8,827 nt of DNA. It comes from Bacteroidota bacterium (GTDB lineage: Bacteria > Bacteroidota > Bacteroidia > Bacteroidales > UBA10428). The translations under genes were made by a program, and so were the position numbers. Location: assembly GCA_024640925.1 (NCBI GenBank), contig JAHEEB010000045.1, positions 1-8,827 of the forward strand, read 5' to 3'. The notes under the pieces were generated by a model. That model saw only the letters and a program-made list of their open reading frames with translations, was not told where the DNA came from and searched no databases. Within the stretch, counting starts at the first letter, position 1. Every line of letters starts with the position of its first letter. Below are positions 5,567 to 8,827 of the stretch, piece after piece.

Positions 5567-6790
5567 ATGAAACTGCTCCATACTTCCGACTGGCATCTTG
5601 GTAAATACCTGAATAATTTCTCAAGACATTCCGAGCAGGAGCTGGTTTTGCAGGAAATATGTGAAATAGCATCTCGGGAACAAGTTAACGCAATTATCAT
5701 TGCGGGCGATTTATTTGATACATACAATCCTCCGATTGAAGCCACAGAGTTATTTTATAAAACCTTGAAACGTATTTCGGATAATGGTAACCGGGCTGTT
5801 ATTGCTATTGCCGGAAATCATGATTCACCTGATCGGATTGAAGCTCCCGATCCATTAGCCCGGGAATGTGGAATTATTTTTGCCGGATATCCTAATTCCA
5901 GTGTCACTCCGTTTGAATTGGAATCGGGACTAAAAGTTTTGTATAGTGAGGAAGGTTTCATCAGCCTGGCTTTACCTGGAGTTAATGAGCCATTGCGGAT
6001 TCTTTTAACTCCCTATGCAAACGAATATCGACTTAAAACATATCTTGGAAATGGGGATCAGGATGTTGAACTTCGAATGGTTTTACAGGAAAAATGGAAA
6101 CAGCTTGCCGACAAATATTGCAATAACCAAGGAGTAAACATTCTTGTTGCACACCTGTTAATGATGAACGAAGGAGATGCCCTCCCAGAAGAACCAGATG
6201 ATGAAAAACCTATTTTACATGTGGGTGGGGCACAGGCTATTTTTTGTGAAAATATTCCGAATCAAATTCAGTATGTAGCTCTGGGTCATTTACACAGGCA
6301 ACAAGATATTGGATCTGCCCGATGCCCTGTTTTCTATTCCGGAAGTCCCTTGTCATATAGCTTTAGCGAAGCTGATCAGAAAAAATATGTTCTTCTGGCT
6401 GATATTCAGGATGGTGCTAAGGCAAAGATTAAAGAAATAGAGCTATCGGAAGGAAAACCGTTACTCCGAAATCGCTTTGATTCAGTGGAAAATGCTTTAA
6501 ACTGGCTGGAAAAAAACCAGAACTGCCTTGTAGAACTTACCATGGCAACGGAGACATATTTATCTGCATCCGAACGGAAACAATTATATAATGCTCATCA
6601 TGGTATAGTTTCGCTTATTCCGGATATTTCTAACAAGCCTGATTATGGTTCAGATAAGCAAAATATTGACCTAAGTAAAAGCATAAGGGAGCTTTTTATC
6701 GAATATTTTAAACACGAAAAAGGACAGGAACCAAATGAGAATATTCTGAATATATTTAAAGAAGTACTGTCGGAGGAGAATGAAAAATGA
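5567..6790 (+). CDS. sbcD: Exonuclease subunit SbcD (Mre11-like nuclease)
   Basis: A 407-residue metallophosphoesterase, the nuclease half of the SbcCD (Mre11-Rad50-like) complex, which cleaves DNA hairpins and processes blocked double-strand ends using Mn2+. The metal-binding motifs appear in order: SDWH (Asp8, His10), GDLFD (Asp48), GNHD (Asn84, His85), VAH (His196) and GHLH (His241, His243). The C-terminal part (from about residue 285) is the capping/SbcC-interaction region, with a final helical tail rich in Glu/Lys. The ATG at 5567 is chosen because MKLLHTSDWHLGK is the canonical SbcD N-terminus; an in-frame TTG at 5525 would add 14 residues without family support. The stop codon overlaps the sbcC start (ATGA), indicating translational coupling and a shared operon. 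Length is normal for the family. Confidence 0.95.
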   Translation: MKLLHTSDWHLGKYLNNFSRHSEQELVLQEICEIASREQVNAIIIAGDLFDTYNPPIEATELFYKTLKRISDNGNRAVIAIAGNHDSPDRIEAPDPLARECGIIFAGYPNSSVTPFELESGLKVLYSEEGFISLALPGVNEPLRILLTPYANEYRLKTYLGNGDQDVELRMVLQEKWKQLADKYCNNQGVNILVAHLLMMNEGDALPEEPDDEKPILHVGGAQAIFCENIPNQIQYVALGHLHRQQDIGSARCPVFYSGSPLSYSFSEADQKKYVLLADIQDGAKAKIKEIELSEGKPLLRNRFDSVENALNWLEKNQNCLVELTMATETYLSASERKQLYNAHHGIVSLIPDISNKPDYGSDKQNIDLSKSIRELFIEYFKHEKGQEPNENILNIFKEVLSEENEK

Positions 6791-8827
6791 TACCAGTTCT
6801 TTTAACATTGCAAGGTATTTACTCCTATCAGGAAAAACAAACAATAGATTTCACCCGGCTTACCATTGCAAATATTTTTGGAATTTTTGGAACTGTTGGA
6901 AGTGGTAAATCTGCTATTCTCGAAGCAATTACCTATGCACTTTATGGCAGAACCGATCGTTTAAATCTTGCTGGGGACAATCGGAATTACAACATGATGA
7001 ATTTAAAATCGAATGATCTGCTCATCGAATTTATTTTCAAAACAGGTAAGGACGATTCGGAATACCTTGCTACAGTAAAAAGTCACAGAAACAATAAACG
7101 CTTCGAAGATGTAAAAACTTTCGAACGTGCAGCATACAAAAAAACCGATGATCGCTGGGAACCCGTTGAGGTTGAAAGCCTGGAGAAAATTATCGGATTG
7201 AGTTACGAAAATTTCAAACGAACTATAATTATTCCCCAGGGAAAATTCCAGGAGTTTCTTCAGCTTGGACGCACAGAGCGTAACCAAATGATGGTGGAAC
7301 TTTTCAATCTCAATAAATATGAGTTGTATTACAAAGTAGTATCACTGGAAGCTAAGAATAACCAGCAAATTCAGAATCTGGAAGGCCAACTTCAACAAAT
7401 AGGGGAGATTAGTCCTGACCAGGTTATTGAAACAGAGAAAACAATTGATGAATTAAATAAAGACATTGAAATAAAAAGCAACGAATTGTTGGGGCAACAA
7501 CAAGAGGTTAATAAACTAAATGAGCTAAAACGAATAGTCGATAAAATAAAAGAAACCGAGCAAACATTGTCCCTGCTTAAAGAACAGGAAACAAATTTTG
7601 AAAGGCTGGAAAAGAGCTTAAAAGAATACGAATATTGTCGTTTGAATTTTCAACAACTTATCGATTCTTCTGCAGAAATTGCCTATAGAATAAAGCAATT
7701 CGAAAAAGTTGTAAACTACGATAATGCTTTTCTTTTAACTACTTCTCAGGAATTAACGATTTTGGAGAAAAATTTCGAAACTATTAAAAAAGATTATGAA
7801 GGGAAGGAACTACTGAAACAAAAAGCAGACGAACTTTCGCGGATTGAGCATCTTCAGGACCTGGAGAAATCGGCCAGTGAATTAAAGGAACGAATATCCA
7901 AAGGGGAGGAGGTTTATAATAATACTATTCAAGAAATAAACATTCTGAAAGGGAAAAGAGAGGCCTTATCTGGTTCCATTAAAACGTTAAAGGAACAAAC
8001 TCCGGATATGGCGCTTTTGTCAGAAGTTAGAAGCTGGTTTACGGAAAATAAAATGTTGGTTTTGGCCCAGAAGGATATTGATTTGGAGCTGGAGCATGCT
8101 AAAGAAGGCTTAGAAGAGATACAAAACCAAAAATCTGAACTATGGAAAAATCAATTGCTGGCAAATATTCCTTCTGATAAAAGCTTTAAAGAATTAAGTA
8201 CTCTGCTTGATGAAAATAAAGCAACCATTAAACAATGGATTGATCAACTAAACAAGGAGATAGAACATTTATCCGTGCAATCGAGACTTGAGACTTATGC
8301 CAGTGAACTGGAGGAAGGGAAACCATGTCCCCTGTGCGGAGCATTATCACATCCACATCCATTGAATATTCAAAATGTTTCGGAAACTCTTACAAAAAGC
8401 AGAGCCCGGAAGGACAGCTGGGAAAAAGATATTACTTCCATTGAGAAATGCCTGAAGAGTTTGTCAGAAAGAGAGACTAAACTTCAGCTGAAAAAAGAAT
8501 TGCTGGAAAAGATAAATAAGAAACAAGCAGAGCATAAAAATAAGATTTCGACTCATCAAAAACTGTTTGTTTGGGAAGGATACAACGAAGATAAAGTGAG
8601 TAAAGAATTTCTCAGGGCAGAAGAAATCCAAAGCCAGTTGAAAGATTGGGAAAACGAACTCGACAAAACAAATAAAAAAGTAGAAGATGAAGACAAGAAA
8701 AAGGAAAAATATAATAAAGCAATTGAAGAATTTCGCCGTCAATTTACCGCAATAGTGGCTGAATCATCAACTCTTATCAGTCAGATTAAACTCTTTAATT
8801 TCGAGGAGTTTAAAAAACAACCTTCCG
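6787..8827 (+). CDS. sbcC: Exonuclease subunit SbcC (Rad50-like ATPase), C-terminal part beyond window
   Basis: Open from the ATG at 6787 to the right edge (680 codons); SbcC proteins are usually about 1000 residues or more, so the second coiled coil and the signature/Walker B half are missing. The N-terminal ATPase half carries Walker A GTVGSGKS (residues 35-42, Lys41) and the Q-loop PQGKFQEF (Gln151). From about residue 185 the sequence is Glu/Lys/Gln/Leu-rich coiled coil. The zinc hook is CPLCG, with Cys514 and Cys517, which dimerises two SbcC arms around Zn2+; coiled coil resumes after it. Family role: ATP-driven SMC-like partner that controls the SbcD nuclease in double-strand break and hairpin processing. 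The start overlaps the sbcD stop by four bases. No stop or frameshift is seen in the visible part. Confidence 0.95.
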   Translation, partial: MIPVLLTLQGIYSYQEKQTIDFTRLTIANIFGIFGTVGSGKSAILEAITYALYGRTDRLNLAGDNRNYNMMNLKSNDLLIEFIFKTGKDDSEYLATVKSHRNNKRFEDVKTFERAAYKKTDDRWEPVEVESLEKIIGLSYENFKRTIIIPQGKFQEFLQLGRTERNQMMVELFNLNKYELYYKVVSLEAKNNQQIQNLEGQLQQIGEISPDQVIETEKTIDELNKDIEIKSNELLGQQQEVNKLNELKRIVDKIKETEQTLSLLKEQETNFERLEKSLKEYEYCRLNFQQLIDSSAEIAYRIKQFEKVVNYDNAFLLTTSQELTILEKNFETIKKDYEGKELLKQKADELSRIEHLQDLEKSASELKERISKGEEVYNNTIQEINILKGKREALSGSIKTLKEQTPDMALLSEVRSWFTENKMLVLAQKDIDLELEHAKEGLEEIQNQKSELWKNQLLANIPSDKSFKELSTLLDENKATIKQWIDQLNKEIEHLSVQSRLETYASELEEGKPCPLCGALSHPHPLNIQNVSETLTKSRARKDSWEKDITSIEKCLKSLSERETKLQLKKELLEKINKKQAEHKNKISTHQKLFVWEGYNEDKVSKEFLRAEEIQSQLKDWENELDKTNKKVEDEDKKKEKYNKAIEEFRRQFTAIVAESSTLISQIKLFNFEEFKKQPS

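Noticed and set aside
7003..8742. Minus-strand frames opposite sbcC (7003-7287 and 8464-8742), Phe-rich and membrane-like
   Set aside because: Phe-rich frames are the expected antisense of Lys/Glu-rich coiled coil; sbcC is uninterrupted in the sense frame.

Overview
The window reads as chromosomal DNA of a Bacteroidota bacterium, probably of the Bacteroidales/Marinilabiliales type. Four things point there: moderately AT-rich coding sequence, start codons without Shine-Dalgarno sequences, promoters matching the Bacteroidota pattern (TTG, about 19 bases, TAnnTTTG), and a large secreted protein built from MBG-type Ig-like repeats. The order is an inference; the phylum is fairly safe.

Layout. 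Bases 1-1663 (minus strand) hold the first 554 codons of a secreted repeat protein: signal peptide, a lectin/jelly-roll-like N-terminal domain, then Ig-like repeats in exact 72-residue steps that run off the left edge. Bases 1664-1857 contain a 16-bp perfect palindrome upstream of that gene and a strong terminator for the next one. Citrate synthase (1858-3240), a class I/II PLP aminotransferase (3320-4609) and an XRE-cupin regulator (4831-5382) follow, all on the minus strand, so transcription runs regulator, aminotransferase, citrate synthase. On the plus strand, divergent from the regulator, lies sbcD (5567-6790), overlapped by sbcC (6787 to the right edge, 680 codons including the zinc-hook CxxC).

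How the parts fit. The most informative signal is non-coding. A composite element, TTAAGTAA, 12 bases, then the near-palindrome TTAAGTAWTACTTAA, occurs twice. One copy lies over the start site and leader of the aminotransferase. The other lies at the -33 position of the regulator's own promoter. The simplest reading is that the XRE-cupin protein binds both sites, autoregulating itself and controlling the aminotransferase (and perhaps citrate synthase by read-through) in response to a small ligand sensed by its cupin domain. SbcD and SbcC form the Mre11/Rad50-like nuclease complex and appear to be an unrelated neighbouring operon. No RNA genes, mobile elements or CRISPR arrays are visible, and there is no gene-free stretch longer than about 220 bases.
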